Below, in pieces: positions 19,925 through 28,897 of a stretch of DNA of 64,000 bases. A program made the position numbers and the translations under genes. The DNA comes from Streptomyces sp. 1331.2 (GTDB taxonomy: Bacteria; Actinomycetota; Actinomycetes; Streptomycetales; Streptomycetaceae). The notes under the pieces were generated by a model. It searched no databases. It worked only from the letters and a program-made list of their open reading frames with translations, and was not told the origin of the DNA. Numbering within the stretch: position 1 is the stretch's first letter; every line of letters begins with the position of its first letter. The stretch is taken from assembly GCF_900199205.1 (NCBI RefSeq), contig NZ_OBMJ01000001.1, forward strand, positions 4,405,001 through 4,469,000. The letters run 5' to 3'.

Positions 19925-20272
19925 ATGGAAGCCAGGGCACAGGCGCGGTACATCCGCGTGACGCCCATGAAGGCCCGCCGCGTGGTGGACCTCATCCGTG
20001 GCATGAATGCCACGGAGGCCCAGGCCGTCCTGCGTTTCGCTCCGCAGGCCGCCACCGTGCCGGTCGGCAAGGTGCTCGACAGCGCCATCGCCAACGCCGC
20101 GCACAACTACAACCACTCCAACGTGGACGACCTCTACATCTCCGAGGCGTACGTTGACGAGGGCCCGACCCTGAAGCGGTTCCGTCCGCGCGCCCAGGGC
20201 CGCGCCTACCGGATCCGCAAGCGGACCAGCCACATCACCGTGGTCGTCAGCAGCAAGGAAGGGACCCGGTAA
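19925..20272 (+). CDS. rplV: 50S ribosomal protein L22
   Basis: A 115-residue L22, whose beta-hairpin lines the exit tunnel. The ATG giving [14 protein letters not shown] is chosen because AAGGGG lies nine bases upstream and it matches other actinobacterial L22; an ATG nine codons earlier lacks a ribosome-binding site. The hairpin tip region [18 protein letters not shown] carries no macrolide-resistance indel. Its TAA overlaps the rpsC start. Confidence 0.97.
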   Translation: MEARAQARYIRVTPMKARRVVDLIRGMNATEAQAVLRFAPQAATVPVGKVLDSAIANAAHNYNHSNVDDLYISEAYVDEGPTLKRFRPRAQGRAYRIRKRTSHITVVVSSKEGTR

Positions 20273-21096
20273 TGGGCCAGAAGGTTAACCCGCACGGGTT
20301 CCGCCTCGGCATCAGCACGGACTTCAAGTCCCGCTGGTACGCCGACAAGCTGTACAAGGACTACGTCAAGGAAGACGTTGCCATTCGTCGCATGATGACG
20401 AAGGGCATGGAGCGCGCCGGCATCTCCAAGGTCGAGATCGAGCGCACCCGCGACCGCGTCCGCGTCGACATCCACACCGCTCGCCCCGGCATCGTCATCG
20501 GTCGCCGTGGCACCGAGGCCGACCGCATCCGCGGCGACCTGGAGAAGCTGACCGGCAAGCAGGTCCAGCTGAACATCCTTGAGGTCAAGAACCCCGAGCT
20601 GGACGCCCAGCTCGTGGCTCAGGGCGTCGCGGAGCAGCTGTCCTCCCGCGTCTCCTTCCGTCGTGCCATGCGCAAGTCGATGCAGGGCACCATGAAGTCC
20701 GGCGCCAAGGGCATCAAGGTCCAGTGCTCCGGTCGTCTCGGCGGCGCCGAGATGAGCCGTTCGGAGTTCTACCGCGAGGGCCGTGTGCCGCTGCACACCC
20801 TGCGCGCGAACGTCGACTACGGCTTCTTCGAGGCCAAGACGACCTTCGGCCGCATCGGCGTGAAGGTCTGGATCTACAAGGGCGACGTCAAGAACATCGC
20901 CGAGGTCCGCGCTGAGAACGCCGCTGCCCGCTCGGGCAACCGCCCGGCCCGTCCCGAGGGTGGTCGTCCCGCCCGCGGTGGCGAGCGCCGTGGTGGCGAG
21001 CGCGGTGGCCGTGGCCGTCGTCCCGCCGCTGCCGAGGCCCCCGCGGCCCCGGCCGTCGAGGCTCCGGCTGCCGAGAACACCGGAACGGAGGCCTGA
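20272..21096 (+). CDS. rpsC: 30S ribosomal protein S3
   Basis: A 274-residue S3 with an N-terminal KH domain (about residues 38-106, with [11 protein letters not shown]) and the mRNA-entry helicase region. The last ~60 residues are a low-complexity Arg/Gly/Pro/Ala tail ([15 protein letters not shown] then Ala-rich), longer than in enterobacteria but usual for actinobacteria. It overlaps rplV by one base and is followed after five bases by rplP. Confidence 0.97.
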   Translation: MGQKVNPHGFRLGISTDFKSRWYADKLYKDYVKEDVAIRRMMTKGMERAGISKVEIERTRDRVRVDIHTARPGIVIGRRGTEADRIRGDLEKLTGKQVQLNILEVKNPELDAQLVAQGVAEQLSSRVSFRRAMRKSMQGTMKSGAKGIKVQCSGRLGGAEMSRSEFYREGRVPLHTLRANVDYGFFEAKTTFGRIGVKVWIYKGDVKNIAEVRAENAAARSGNRPARPEGGRPARGGERRGGERGGRGRRPAAAEAPAAPAVEAPAAENTGTEA

Positions 21097-21101
21097 CCCA
21101 A

Positions 21102-21521
21102 ATGCTGATCCCCCGTCGGGTCAAGCACCGCAAGCAGCACCACCCGAAGCGCCGTGGCGCTTCCAAGGGTGGCACCGAGCTGGCGTTCGGCCAGTTCGGC
21201 ATCCAGGCCGTGACCCCGGCCTACGTGACGAACCGTCAGATCGAGTCCGCTCGTATCGCGATCACCCGTCACATCCGCCGTGGCGGCAAGGTCTGGATCA
21301 ACATCTACCCGGACCGCCCGCTCACCAAGAAGCCGGCCGAGACCCGCATGGGTTCCGGTAAGGGTTCGCCGGAGTGGTGGATCGCGAACGTGCACCCGGG
21401 TCGGGTCATGTTCGAGCTGTCGTACCCGAACGAGAAGGTTGCTCGCGAGGCGCTCACCCGCGCCGCGCACAAGCTGCCGATGAAGTGCCGGATCGTCCGG
21501 CGCGAGGACGGTGAGAGCTGA
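21102..21521 (+). CDS. rplP: 50S ribosomal protein L16
   Basis: A 139-residue L16, which organises the A-site region and helps position t[20 protein letters not shown] and [17 protein letters not shown] are characteristic; the Arg in ETRMGSGKG is the residue hydroxylated by YcfD in other bacteria. The TGATG junction couples it to rpmC. Confidence 0.98.
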   Translation: MLIPRRVKHRKQHHPKRRGASKGGTELAFGQFGIQAVTPAYVTNRQIESARIAITRHIRRGGKVWINIYPDRPLTKKPAETRMGSGKGSPEWWIANVHPGRVMFELSYPNEKVAREALTRAAHKLPMKCRIVRREDGES

Positions 21522-21745
21522 TGTCGGCCGCTACCAAGGCTGCTGAGCTTCGCCAGCTGGACAACGAGGGTCTCGTTGCGAAGCTTCGCGAGGCCAAGGA
21601 GGAGCTGTTCAACCTCCGCTTCCAGGCGGCGACCGGGCAGCTCGACAACCACGGACGGCTCAAGCTCGTCCGCAAGGACATCGCGCGGATCTACACCCTG
21701 ATGCGCGAGCGCGAGCTGGGCATCGAGACGGTGGAGAACGCCTGA
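21521..21745 (+). CDS. rpmC: 50S ribosomal protein L29
   Basis: A 74-residue two-helix L29 located beside the tunnel exit near L23. The core [26 protein letters not shown] and [15 protein letters not shown] match the family. Both ends overlap neighbours by one base (rplP and rpsQ). Confidence 0.97.
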   Translation: MSAATKAAELRQLDNEGLVAKLREAKEELFNLRFQAATGQLDNHGRLKLVRKDIARIYTLMRERELGIETVENA

Positions 21746-22017
21746 TGACTGAGAACACCAACGAGACGCGCGGTTTCCGCAAGACCCGCGAGGGTCTCGT
21801 CGTCAGCGACAAGATGGACAAGACCGTCGTCGTCGCCGTCGAGGACCGCGTCAAGCACGCTCTGTACGGCAAGGTCATCCGCCGTACGAACAAGCTGAAG
21901 GCGCACGACGAGCAGAACGCTTGCGGCATCGGCGACCGGGTCCTCCTCGCGGAGACCCGCCCGCTGTCCGCGTCCAAGCGCTGGCGCGTCGTCGAGATCC
22001 TCGAGAAGGCCAAGTAA
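21745..22017 (+). CDS. rpsQ: 30S ribosomal protein S17
   Basis: A 90-residue S17, a primary 16S rRNA binder of the OB fold. [20 protein letters not shown] and [21 protein letters not shown] are conserved. It ends the tightly packed part of the S10 cluster; a 103-base gap with a hairpin precedes rplN. Confidence 0.98.
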   Translation: MTENTNETRGFRKTREGLVVSDKMDKTVVVAVEDRVKHALYGKVIRRTNKLKAHDEQNACGIGDRVLLAETRPLSASKRWRVVEILEKAK

Positions 22018-22088
22018 CGAAGCCGATGAGGTACGGCCGTATGTGCAGCGGGTCCCCCCGGGGGCGCCGGTGTGAGCAGCGGCCGGCC

Positions 22089-22106
22089 CGTCGACTCTCG
22101 TTGACG
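22089..22106 (+). promoter_or_regulatory. CGTCGAC hairpin before rplN
   Basis: CGTCGAC and GTTGACG pair (one G-U) around TCTC, 14 bases before the rplN GTG and next to its AGGAGA ribosome-binding site. A very similar hairpin precedes rpsE. A role in translation control or mRNA processing is possible but unproven. Confidence 0.35.
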
Positions 22107-22120
22107 ATCAGGAGAAAGCT

Positions 22121-22492
22121 GTGATCCAGCAGGAGTCGCGACTGCGTGTTGCCGACAACACTGGTGCCAAGGAGATCCTTTGCATCCGTGTTCTCGGTGG
22201 CTCCGGTCGCCGCTACGCCGGTATCGGGGACGTCATCGTCGCGACCGTCAAGGACGCGATCCCCGGTGGTTCGGTGAAGAAGGGTGACGTCGTCAAGTGC
22301 GTCGTCGTCCGCACCGTCAAGGAGCGTCGTCGTCCGGATGGCTCGTACATCCGTTTCGACGAGAACGCCGCTGTCGTGCTGAAGAACACCGAGGGTGACC
22401 CCCGTGGCACCCGCATCTTCGGCCCGGTGGGCCGCGAGCTGCGCGACAAGAAGTTCATGAAGATCATCTCGCTGGCGCCGGAGGTGCTCTAA
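22121..22492 (+). CDS. rplN: 50S ribosomal protein L14
   Basis: A 123-residue L14 that bridges to the 30S subunit and binds the silencing factor Rsf[20 protein letters not shown] and [23 protein letters not shown] are diagnostic. It starts with GTG after AGGAGA. It is the first gene of the spc section and follows a 103-base gap with a hairpin. Confidence 0.97.
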   Translation: MIQQESRLRVADNTGAKEILCIRVLGGSGRRYAGIGDVIVATVKDAIPGGSVKKGDVVKCVVVRTVKERRRPDGSYIRFDENAAVVLKNTEGDPRGTRIFGPVGRELRDKKFMKIISLAPEVL

Positions 22493-22495
22493 CCC

Positions 22496-22819
22496 ATGGC
22501 GAACAGCATGAAGATCAAGAAGGGTGACCTGGTCCAGGTCATCACCGGCAAGGACAAGGGCAAGCAGGGCAAGGTCATCCAGGCCATGCCGGCTGAGAAC
22601 AAGGTCCTGGTCGAGGGTGTGAACCGGGTCAAGAAGCACACCAAGCCGGGTCCGGGTACCCAGGGTGGCATCGTGACCGTCGAGGCCCCGGTGCACGTCT
22701 CCAACGTCCAGCTGGTCGTGGAGAAGGACGGCAAGAAGGTCGTCACCCGCGTTGGCTACCGCTTCGACGACGAGGGCAACAAGATCCGCGTTGCCAAGCG
22801 AACCGGTGAGGACATCTGA
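22496..22819 (+). CDS. rplX: 50S ribosomal protein L24
   Basis: A 107-residue L24 with the N-terminal KOW motif ([20 protein letters not shown]). It initiates 50S assembly and sits by the tunnel exit. It starts four bases after rplN and overlaps rplE by one base. Confidence 0.98.
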   Translation: MANSMKIKKGDLVQVITGKDKGKQGKVIQAMPAENKVLVEGVNRVKKHTKPGPGTQGGIVTVEAPVHVSNVQLVVEKDGKKVVTRVGYRFDDEGNKIRVAKRTGEDI

Positions 22820-23388
22820 TGTCTGAGACGACTGTTGAGAAGGTGACCCCCCGTCTCAAGGAGCGCTACCGCTCCGAGATCAAGGGTCAGCTGCAGGAGC
22901 AGTTCTCGTACGAGAACGTCATGCTGATCCCCGGCCTGGTCAAGGTCGTGGTCAACATGGGTGTCGGCGAGGCTGCCCGTGACAGCAAGCTGATCGAGGG
23001 CGCGATCCGCGACCTGACCGCGATCACCGGTCAGAAGCCGGCCGTGACCAAGGCCCGTAAGTCCATCGCGCAGTTCAAGCTGCGCGAGGGCCAGCCGATC
23101 GGCACCCACGTCACCCTCCGTGGTGACCGCATGTGGGAGTTCCTGGACCGTCTGGTGTCGCTGGCCCTGCCGCGTATCCGTGACTTCCGTGGTCTCTCCC
23201 CGAAGCAGTTCGACGGCCGTGGCAACTACACCTTCGGTCTGACCGAGCAGGTTATGTTCCACGAGATCGACCAGGACAAGGTCGACCGTCAGCGCGGTAT
23301 GGACATCACCGTCGTGACCACCGCTCAGACCGACGACGAGGGCCGGGCGCTCCTGCGCGCTCTGGGCTTCCCGTTCAAGGAGGCGTGA
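22819..23388 (+). CDS. rplE: 50S ribosomal protein L5
   Basis: A 189-residue L5, which binds 5S rRNA and contacts the P-site t[37 protein letters not shown] and [16 protein letters not shown] are typical. Four bases separate it from rpsN. Confidence 0.98.
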   Translation: MSETTVEKVTPRLKERYRSEIKGQLQEQFSYENVMLIPGLVKVVVNMGVGEAARDSKLIEGAIRDLTAITGQKPAVTKARKSIAQFKLREGQPIGTHVTLRGDRMWEFLDRLVSLALPRIRDFRGLSPKQFDGRGNYTFGLTEQVMFHEIDQDKVDRQRGMDITVVTTAQTDDEGRALLRALGFPFKEA

Positions 23389-23392
23389 GCCA

Positions 23393-23578
23393 ATGGCGAA
23401 GAAGTCCCTCATCGCGAAGTCCGAGCGCAAGCCGAAGTTCGGCGTCCGGGCCTACACCCGGTGCCAGCGCTGCGGCCGTCCGCACTCGGTGTACCGCAAG
23501 TTCGGCCTGTGCCGTGTCTGCCTCCGTGAGATGGCGCACCGCGGCGAGCTGCCGGGCGTGACCAAGAGCTCCTGGTAA
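23393..23578 (+). CDS. rpsN: 30S ribosomal protein S14, zinc-binding (type Z)
   Basis: A 61-residue short S14 with the zinc ribbon Cys24-x2-Cys27 and Cys40-x2-Cys43. This C+ form needs zinc; many actinobacteria also carry a Cys-less paralogue controlled by Zur elsewhere, which is not in this window. It is the last gene before a 265-base break in the spc cluster that holds a candidate promoter and a structured leader. Confidence 0.98.
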   Translation: MAKKSLIAKSERKPKFGVRAYTRCQRCGRPHSVYRKFGLCRVCLREMAHRGELPGVTKSSW

Positions 23579-23635
23579 TCCAGGCGCTTTAGGCACCCAG
23601 CGAAGCAGAGGTGCCCGATCCCACACCGGCCCGTT

Positions 23636-23665
23636 TTGGGCCTGCCGTACGGCTTCCCGTAAGGT
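23636..23665 (+). promoter_or_regulatory. Predicted internal promoter for the rpsH segment
   Basis: TTGGGC and TAAGGT are separated by 18 bases in the gap between rpsN and rpsH. It would start transcription near position 23672 with a leader of about 170 nucleotides. The match is moderate. Confidence 0.45.
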
Positions 23666-23747
23666 AGTGGGGTCGGGCCCCCTGCCGCGGCTTCCCCATG
23701 GATGCCCGCGGTCCTTCTGGAAGGCTCGCACCCAGTCTTACTACGTC

Positions 23748-23800
23748 GTAGGTCCCCTGCGCTTGTGCCCCTGACGAACTCGCGAGAGTGCGGAAGGGGG
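23748..23800 (+). promoter_or_regulatory. Structured leader before rpsH
   Basis: GGTCCCCT near the start of this stretch pairs with AGGGGGACC near its end (one bulged G), enclosing about 36 bases with further GC-rich pairing. It ends about 45 bases before the rpsH ATG. A ribosomal-protein binding leader is possible; no known family is recognised. Confidence 0.35.
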
Positions 23801-23843
23801 ACCTGGTGCGGAGAAACCACGGCGAGAGAGGCCTGAGGCCATC

Positions 23844-24251
23844 ATGACCATGACCGACCCCATCGCAGACATGCTCACGCGTCTGCGTAACGCGAACTCG
23901 GCGTACCACGACTCCGTGGCGATGCCGGCTAGCAAGATCAAGGCGCACGTCGCCGAGATCCTGCAGCAGGAGGGGTACATCTCCTCCTACAAGGTTGAGG
24001 AGCCCGTTGAGGGCGAGGTTGGCAAGAAGCTGACCATCGAGCTGAAGTTCGGCCCCAACCGTGAGCGCTCCATCGCCGGCATCAAGCGCATCAGCAAGCC
24101 GGGTCTGCGCGTTTACGCAAAGTCCACCAACCTGCCGAAGGTGCTCGGCGGCCTGGGCGTGGCGATCATCTCCACGTCTTCGGGTCTCCTCACCGACAAG
24201 CAGGCCGCCAAGAAGGGCGTAGGCGGAGAAGTTCTCGCCTACGTCTGGTAA
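23844..24251 (+). CDS. rpsH: 30S ribosomal protein S8
   Basis: A 135-residue S8, a primary binder of 16S helix 21 and the spc autoregulator in E. coli. [16 protein letters not shown] and [26 protein letters not shown] are conserved. The segment [14 protein letters not shown] is a few residues longer than in well-known Streptomyces S8. A second ATG two codons on is an equally valid start. rplF follows after 22 bases. Confidence 0.97.
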   Translation: MTMTDPIADMLTRLRNANSAYHDSVAMPASKIKAHVAEILQQEGYISSYKVEEPVEGEVGKKLTIELKFGPNRERSIAGIKRISKPGLRVYAKSTNLPKVLGGLGVAIISTSSGLLTDKQAAKKGVGGEVLAYVW

Positions 24252-24273
24252 TTCGGGAAACGGAGGTACAGCA

Positions 24274-24813
24274 ATGTCGCGCATTGGACGGCTGCCCATC
24301 CAGGTCCCCGCTGGCGTGGACGTCACCATCGATGGCCAGGCGGTCTCGGTGAAGGGCCCGAAGGGCACCCTCACCCACGTCGTCGCCGCGCCGATCGAGA
24401 TCGGTAAGGGCGAGGACGGCACGCTGCTCGTCACCCGCCCCAACGACGAGCGTCTGTCGAAGGCCCTGCACGGTCTTTCCCGCACGCTGGTGGCGAACAT
24501 GATCACCGGCGTGACCGCGGGCTACCGCAAGTCGCTGGAGATCAGCGGTGTCGGCTACCGAGTTCTGGCGAAGGGCTCCGACATGGAGTTCCAGCTGGGC
24601 TACAGCCACCCGATCCTCGTCGAGGCGCCCGAGGGCATCTCCTTCGTCGTCGAGTCGGCCACCAAGTTCCACGTGGACGGCATCGACAAGCAGAAGGTCG
24701 GCGAGGTCGCCGCGAAGATCCGCAAGCTGCGCAAGCCCGACCCGTACAAGGCCAAGGGCGTCAAGTACGCGGGCGAGGTCATCCGCCGCAAGGTCGGAAA
24801 GAGTGGTAAGTAA
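24274..24813 (+). CDS. rplF: 50S ribosomal protein L6
   Basis: A 179-residue L6 with two similar beta/alpha domains, at the factor-binding site near the sarcin-ricin loop. [17 protein letters not shown] and the C-terminal [26 protein letters not shown] are diagnostic. Three bases separate it from rplR. Confidence 0.98.
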   Translation: MSRIGRLPIQVPAGVDVTIDGQAVSVKGPKGTLTHVVAAPIEIGKGEDGTLLVTRPNDERLSKALHGLSRTLVANMITGVTAGYRKSLEISGVGYRVLAKGSDMEFQLGYSHPILVEAPEGISFVVESATKFHVDGIDKQKVGEVAAKIRKLRKPDPYKAKGVKYAGEVIRRKVGKSGK

Positions 24814-24816
24814 GCG

Positions 24817-25200
24817 ATGAGCGTCTCTGTCAAGATCGGCAAGGGCAACGCCTACAAGAGCGCCGCTCGCAAGCGCCGCGCGATCCGCGTTCGCAAGCGC
24901 GTCGTCGGCACCGAGGTGCGTCCGCGCCTCGTCGTGACGCGCTCGAACCGTCACATGGTCGCCCAGGTCATCGACGACGCCAAGGGTCACACCCTGGCGT
25001 CGGCGTCCACCCTCGACGTGTCCATCAAGGGCGCCGAGGGCGACAAGACCGAGCTGGCCAAGAAGGTCGGGAGCCTGGTCGCCGAGCGCGCCAAGGCCGC
25101 CGGCATCGAGTCGGTCGTCTTCGACCGCGCGGGCAACCGGTACGCCGGCCGCATCGCCGCCCTGGCGGACGCGGCTCGCGAGGCCGGGCTCGACTTCTAA
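24817..25200 (+). CDS. rplR: 50S ribosomal protein L18
   Basis: A 127-residue L18, which carries 5S rRNA into the 50S subunit with L5. The basic N-terminus [20 protein letters not shown] and [26 protein letters not shown] are typical. A 48-base gap with a hairpin precedes rpsE. Confidence 0.98.
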   Translation: MSVSVKIGKGNAYKSAARKRRAIRVRKRVVGTEVRPRLVVTRSNRHMVAQVIDDAKGHTLASASTLDVSIKGAEGDKTELAKKVGSLVAERAKAAGIESVVFDRAGNRYAGRIAALADAAREAGLDF

Positions 25201-25206
25201 GCCGCT

Positions 25207-25223
25207 CGTCGACTCTGTCGACG
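25207..25223 (+). promoter_or_regulatory. CGTCGAC hairpin before rpsE
   Basis: A perfect stem of CGTCGAC and GTCGACG with loop TCT lies just after the rplR stop and 25 bases before the rpsE ATG. It closely resembles the hairpin before rplN. Confidence 0.4.
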
Positions 25224-25248
25224 GACGTAAACGAGAGAGGTAATTCCA

Positions 25249-25872
25249 ATGGCTGGACCCCAGCGCCGCGGTAGCGGCGCCGGCGGTGGCACCGGCGGTG
25301 GCGAGCGGCGCGACCGTAAGCGTGACGACCGGGGCAACGCCCCCGCCGTCGAGAAGACCGCTTACGTCGAGCGCGTCGTCGCGATCAACCGTGTCGCCAA
25401 GGTTGTCAAGGGTGGTCGTCGTTTCAGCTTCACCGCGCTGGTCGTGGTGGGCGACGGTGACGGCACCGTGGGTGTCGGTTACGGGAAGGCGAAGGAGGTT
25501 CCGGCCGCCATCGCCAAGGGTGTTGAGGAGGCCAAGAAGAACTTCTTCAAGGTTCCCCGTATCCAGGGCACCATCCCGCACCCGATCCAGGGTGAGAAGG
25601 CCGCCGGCGTCGTGCTGCTGAAGCCCGCCGCCCCCGGTACCGGTGTTATCGCCGGTGGTCCGGTGCGCGCCGTCCTGGAGTGCGCCGGCATTCACGACAT
25701 CCTGTCGAAGTCGCTCGGCTCGGACAACGCGATCAACATCGTGCACGCCACCGTGGCTGCTCTGAAGGGCCTCGTGCGCCCCGAGGAGATCGCCGCCCGT
25801 CGTGGTCTGCCGCTGGAGGACGTGGCCCCCGCTGCTCTGCTGCGGGCGCGTGCTGCTGGGGTGAGCGCCTGA
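25249..25872 (+). CDS. rpsE: 30S ribosomal protein S5
   Basis: A 207-residue S5 at the mRNA entrance, affecting accuracy. After a Gly/Arg-rich N-terminus, the double-stranded RNA-binding fold begins at [20 protein letters not shown], followed by [18 protein letters not shown]. The TGATG junction couples it to rpmD. Confidence 0.98.
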   Translation: MAGPQRRGSGAGGGTGGGERRDRKRDDRGNAPAVEKTAYVERVVAINRVAKVVKGGRRFSFTALVVVGDGDGTVGVGYGKAKEVPAAIAKGVEEAKKNFFKVPRIQGTIPHPIQGEKAAGVVLLKPAAPGTGVIAGGPVRAVLECAGIHDILSKSLGSDNAINIVHATVAALKGLVRPEEIAARRGLPLEDVAPAALLRARAAGVSA

Positions 25873-26054
25873 TGGCTCGCCTGAAGATCACGCAGACCAA
25901 GTCGTACATCGGCAGCAAGCAGAACCACCGTGACACCCTGCGTTCGCTTGGTCTCAAGCGCATGCACGACGTCGTGGTGAAGGAGGACCGTCCCGAGATC
26001 CGCGGGATGGCCCACACGGTCCGTCACCTGGTGACGGTTGAGGAGGTGGACTGA
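25872..26054 (+). CDS. rpmD: 50S ribosomal protein L30
   Basis: A 60-residue L30 with the family pattern [21 protein letters not shown] and [15 protein letters not shown]. The short length is normal. It overlaps rpsE by one base and precedes rplO by two. Confidence 0.97.
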   Translation: MARLKITQTKSYIGSKQNHRDTLRSLGLKRMHDVVVKEDRPEIRGMAHTVRHLVTVEEVD

Positions 26055-26056
26055 TC

Positions 26057-26509
26057 ATGGGCGACAACCCGATCAAGATCCACAACCTGCGTCCCGCCCC
26101 GGGTGCCAAGACCGACAAGATCCGTGTGGGTCGTGGTGAGGGTTCCAAGGGTAAGACCGCCGGTCGTGGTACCAAGGGCACCAAGGCCCGCTACCAGGTT
26201 CCGCAGCGCTTCGAGGGTGGCCAGATGCCGCTCCACATGCGCCTGCCGAAGCTGAAGGGCTTCAAGAACCCGTTCAAGATCACGTTCCAGGTCGTCAACC
26301 TCGACAAGCTGGCCGAGCTCTACCCGCAGGGTGGCGAGGTCACGGTCGAGGACCTGGTCGCGAAGGGCGCGGTTCGCAAGAACTCCCTCGTCAAGGTGCT
26401 CGGCACCGGCGAGATCTCGGTCGCGCTGCAGGTGACGGTCGACGCCGTCTCCGGCTCCGCCGCCGAGAAGATCACCGCCGCCGGCGGTACGGTCACCGAG
26501 CTCGTCTGA
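26057..26509 (+). CDS. rplO: 50S ribosomal protein L15
   Basis: A 150-residue L15, a late 50S assembly protein. The Gly-rich N-terminal extension [19 protein letters not shown] and [13 protein letters not shown] are typical. It is the last gene before a strong terminator, so secY is transcribed mainly from its own promoter in this organism. Confidence 0.98.
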   Translation: MGDNPIKIHNLRPAPGAKTDKIRVGRGEGSKGKTAGRGTKGTKARYQVPQRFEGGQMPLHMRLPKLKGFKNPFKITFQVVNLDKLAELYPQGGEVTVEDLVAKGAVRKNSLVKVLGTGEISVALQVTVDAVSGSAAEKITAAGGTVTELV

Positions 26510-26525
26510 GCCCGCTGATTCAGCC

Positions 26526-26570
26526 GTGAGCCCCGCACCTCCTTCGGGAGGTGCGGGGCTCACGCCTTTT
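26526..26570 (+). terminator. Terminator after rplO
   Basis: A perfect 17-bp stem with a UUCG tetraloop (arms 26526-26542 and 26547-26563), followed by GCCTTTT. It is one of the clearest intrinsic terminators in the window. Confidence 0.92.
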
Positions 26571-26685
26571 CCCGTCCTTTTCCCGCGGCGGGGCCCTCGT
26601 TCTTTTGTGTGGCAAACCCGGGCATCCCGTACCCCGTGAGTGGGGGAGGGACGGTGCGCGCTTCTTCCGAGTGGCTGCGCACTGT

Positions 26686-26713
26686 TAGAGTCCGTGGAGT
26701 TCCCTTGTAGGCT
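26686..26713 (+). promoter_or_regulatory. Candidate secY-adk promoter region
   Basis: Two possible -10 elements, TAGAGT at 26686 and TAGGCT at 26708, lie 105-132 bases before the secY GTG in the 247-base stretch after the rplO terminator. Neither has a good -35. Nothing else is seen in this gap. Confidence 0.3.
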
Positions 26714-26817
26714 GCGCGTAGGCTCGCCTGTGCCGTCTGTACGGGAGCCCGAACCGCAAACTCCCCATTCAGGACCGACCCTCCCGCCGACGACGCGCGG
26801 GAGGCGCAGGAGGCACC

Positions 26818-28128
26818 GTGCTCAGTGCGTTCGCGCGGGCGTTCCAGACGCCCGACCTGCGCAAGAAGCTGCTGTTCACGCTGGGCATCATGGTGCTGTT
26901 CCGCCTGGGCTCGCACATTCCGATGCCGGGCGTGAGCTTCACGGCCGTGAACGAGTGCGTGAAGGAGACCAAGAACAGTGGCCTCTTCGGGCTCGTCAAC
27001 CTGTTCAGCGGCGGCGCGCTTCTCCAGCTGACGATCTTCGCCCTCGGCATCATGCCGTACATCACGGCGAGCATCATCCTCCAGCTCCTCACCGTCGTGA
27101 TCCCGCGACTGGAGATGCTGAAGAAGGAGGGGCAGGCCGGCCAGGCCAAGATCACCCAGTACACCCGTTACCTGACCATCGCGCTCGCCGTGCTCCAGGG
27201 CACCGGCATCGTGGCGACGGCCTCCAGCGGTGCGCTGTTCTCCGGCTGCCCGCTGGCCAACCAGATCGTCCCGGACACCAGCGTGTTCCGGATCGCCGTC
27301 ATGGTCCTCACGATGACCGCCGGCACGACGGTCATCATGTGGCTGGGTGAGCTCATCACCGACCGCGGCATCGGCAACGGCATGTCGCTGCTGATCTTCA
27401 CCTCGATCGCGGCGCAGTTCCCGTCCTCGATGTGGGCGATCAAGACCTCCGGCACCATCGGCGGCGGCTGGGTCGAGTTCCTTTCCGTGGTCGCGGTCGG
27501 CGTCATCGTCGTGATGCTGGTCATCTTCGTGGAGCAGGCCCAGCGCCGGATCCCGGTCCAGTACGCGAAGCGGATGATCGGCCGCCGGGCGTTCGGCGGC
27601 ACCTCGACCTACATCCCGCTCAAGGTGAACCAGGCCGGTGTCATCCCGGTCATCTTCGCTTCGTCGCTGCTGTACATCCCGGCCCTGGTGGTCCAGCTGA
27701 CCAACAGCCAGGCGGGCTGGGCCACCTGGATCCGGACGAACTTCGTCAAGGGTGACCACCCGATCTACATGGCCACCTACTTCCTGCTGATCGTCTTCTT
27801 CGCCTTCTTCTACGTGGCCATCTCCTTCAACCCCGAAGAAGTTGCCGACAATATGAAGAAGTATGGTGGCTTCATCCCGGGCATCCGGGCCGGCCGCCCG
27901 ACGGCCGAGTACCTGAACTACGTGCTGACCCGGATCACGTGGCCGGGTTCGCTTTACCTGGGCCTGATCGCGTTGATCCCGATGATCGCCCTGGTCGCCT
28001 TCGGACAGCAGACCAACTTCCCGTTCGGCGGCACCAGCGTCCTCATCGTCGTCGGCGTCGGACTCGAAACTGTGAAGCAGATCGAGAGCCAGCTCCAGCA
28101 GCGCAATTACGAAGGGTTCCTCCGCTGA
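26818..28128 (+). CDS. secY: Preprotein translocase subunit SecY
   Basis: A 436-residue channel subunit of the SecYEG translocon with ten transmembrane segments. Visible landmarks are FRLGSHIPMPGV after helix 1, the plug/helix 2 region with FALGIMPYITASIILQLL, ELITDRGIGNGMSLLIF, and the cytoplasmic loop QRRIPVQYAKRM. It starts with GTG. The TGATG overlap couples it to adk, the normal actinobacterial order secY-adk-map-infA. Confidence 0.98.
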   Translation: MLSAFARAFQTPDLRKKLLFTLGIMVLFRLGSHIPMPGVSFTAVNECVKETKNSGLFGLVNLFSGGALLQLTIFALGIMPYITASIILQLLTVVIPRLEMLKKEGQAGQAKITQYTRYLTIALAVLQGTGIVATASSGALFSGCPLANQIVPDTSVFRIAVMVLTMTAGTTVIMWLGELITDRGIGNGMSLLIFTSIAAQFPSSMWAIKTSGTIGGGWVEFLSVVAVGVIVVMLVIFVEQAQRRIPVQYAKRMIGRRAFGGTSTYIPLKVNQAGVIPVIFASSLLYIPALVVQLTNSQAGWATWIRTNFVKGDHPIYMATYFLLIVFFAFFYVAISFNPEEVADNMKKYGGFIPGIRAGRPTAEYLNYVLTRITWPGSLYLGLIALIPMIALVAFGQQTNFPFGGTSVLIVVGVGLETVKQIESQLQQRNYEGFLR

Positions 28129-28781
28129 TGCGTATCGTCCTCGTCGGACCTCCCGGGGCCGGGAAGGGTACACAGGCGCACCTGCTCGCCAAGACCCTGT
28201 CCATCCCCCACATCTCCACCGGCGACCTCTTCCGTGCCAACATCGGCCAGGGCACCCCGCTGGGGCTCGAGGCCAAGGGCTACATGGACGCGGGCCGGCT
28301 GGTGCCGGACGAGGTCACCATCGGGATGGCCAAGGACCGCATGCTCCAGGAGGACGCCGCCGACGGCTTCCTGCTCGACGGCTTCCCGCGCAACCTCGGC
28401 CAGGCCGAGGCGCTGGACGTCTTCCTCGCCGAGCAGGGCATCAAGCTGGACGGCGTCCTGGACCTGGAGGTCCCCGAGGACGAGGTCGTGAAGCGGATCG
28501 CGGGCCGTCGCCTGTGCCGCAACAACGGCAGCCACGTGTTCCACGTCGCGTACAACCCGCCGAAGGTCGAGGGCGTCTGCGACGAGTGCGGCGGAGAGCT
28601 CTACCAGCGCTCGGACGACACCGAGGACGCGGTGCGCACCCGCCTGGAGGTCTACCACACGGAGACCGAGCCGATCATCGGCTACTACAAGGAGCAGGGG
28701 CTCCTGGTGACCATCCCGGCCCTCGGCAAGGTGGAAGAGGTCACCTCCCGCGCGATCGAGGCGCTGAAGCAGGACAGCTGA
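28128..28781 (+). CDS. adk: Adenylate kinase
   Basis: A 217-residue long-form adenylate kinase that interconverts ATP, AMP and ADP. The P-loop GPPGAGKGTQ (7-16), the AMP site STGDLFR, LLDGFPRN and a full LID domain are present. The LID retains Cys, His and a CDEC pair (around GRRLC, SHVFH and GVCDECG), so a structural metal may be bound although the pattern is not the classic four-Cys set. It overlaps secY by one base and is followed by a terminator. Confidence 0.97.
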   Translation: MRIVLVGPPGAGKGTQAHLLAKTLSIPHISTGDLFRANIGQGTPLGLEAKGYMDAGRLVPDEVTIGMAKDRMLQEDAADGFLLDGFPRNLGQAEALDVFLAEQGIKLDGVLDLEVPEDEVVKRIAGRRLCRNNGSHVFHVAYNPPKVEGVCDECGGELYQRSDDTEDAVRTRLEVYHTETEPIIGYYKEQGLLVTIPALGKVEEVTSRAIEALKQDS

Positions 28782-28794
28782 GTCTCTCGGCGAA

Positions 28795-28856
28795 CGTACG
28801 ACGGTACGGCCGGGTCGCCCGCCCAGCGGGTGGCCCGGCCGTTTCGGCGTCGTACG
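28795..28856 (+). terminator. Terminator after adk
   Basis: An inner 17-bp stem (28806-28822 with 28826-28842, two G-U pairs) is followed by TTT. An outer pair, CGTACGACG with CGTCGTACG, extends the structure. It separates adk from map. Confidence 0.75.
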
Positions 28857-28897
28857 GTGGTAGGCAGTGGTAATCCGGACTTGGAAGGCGTGACCAG

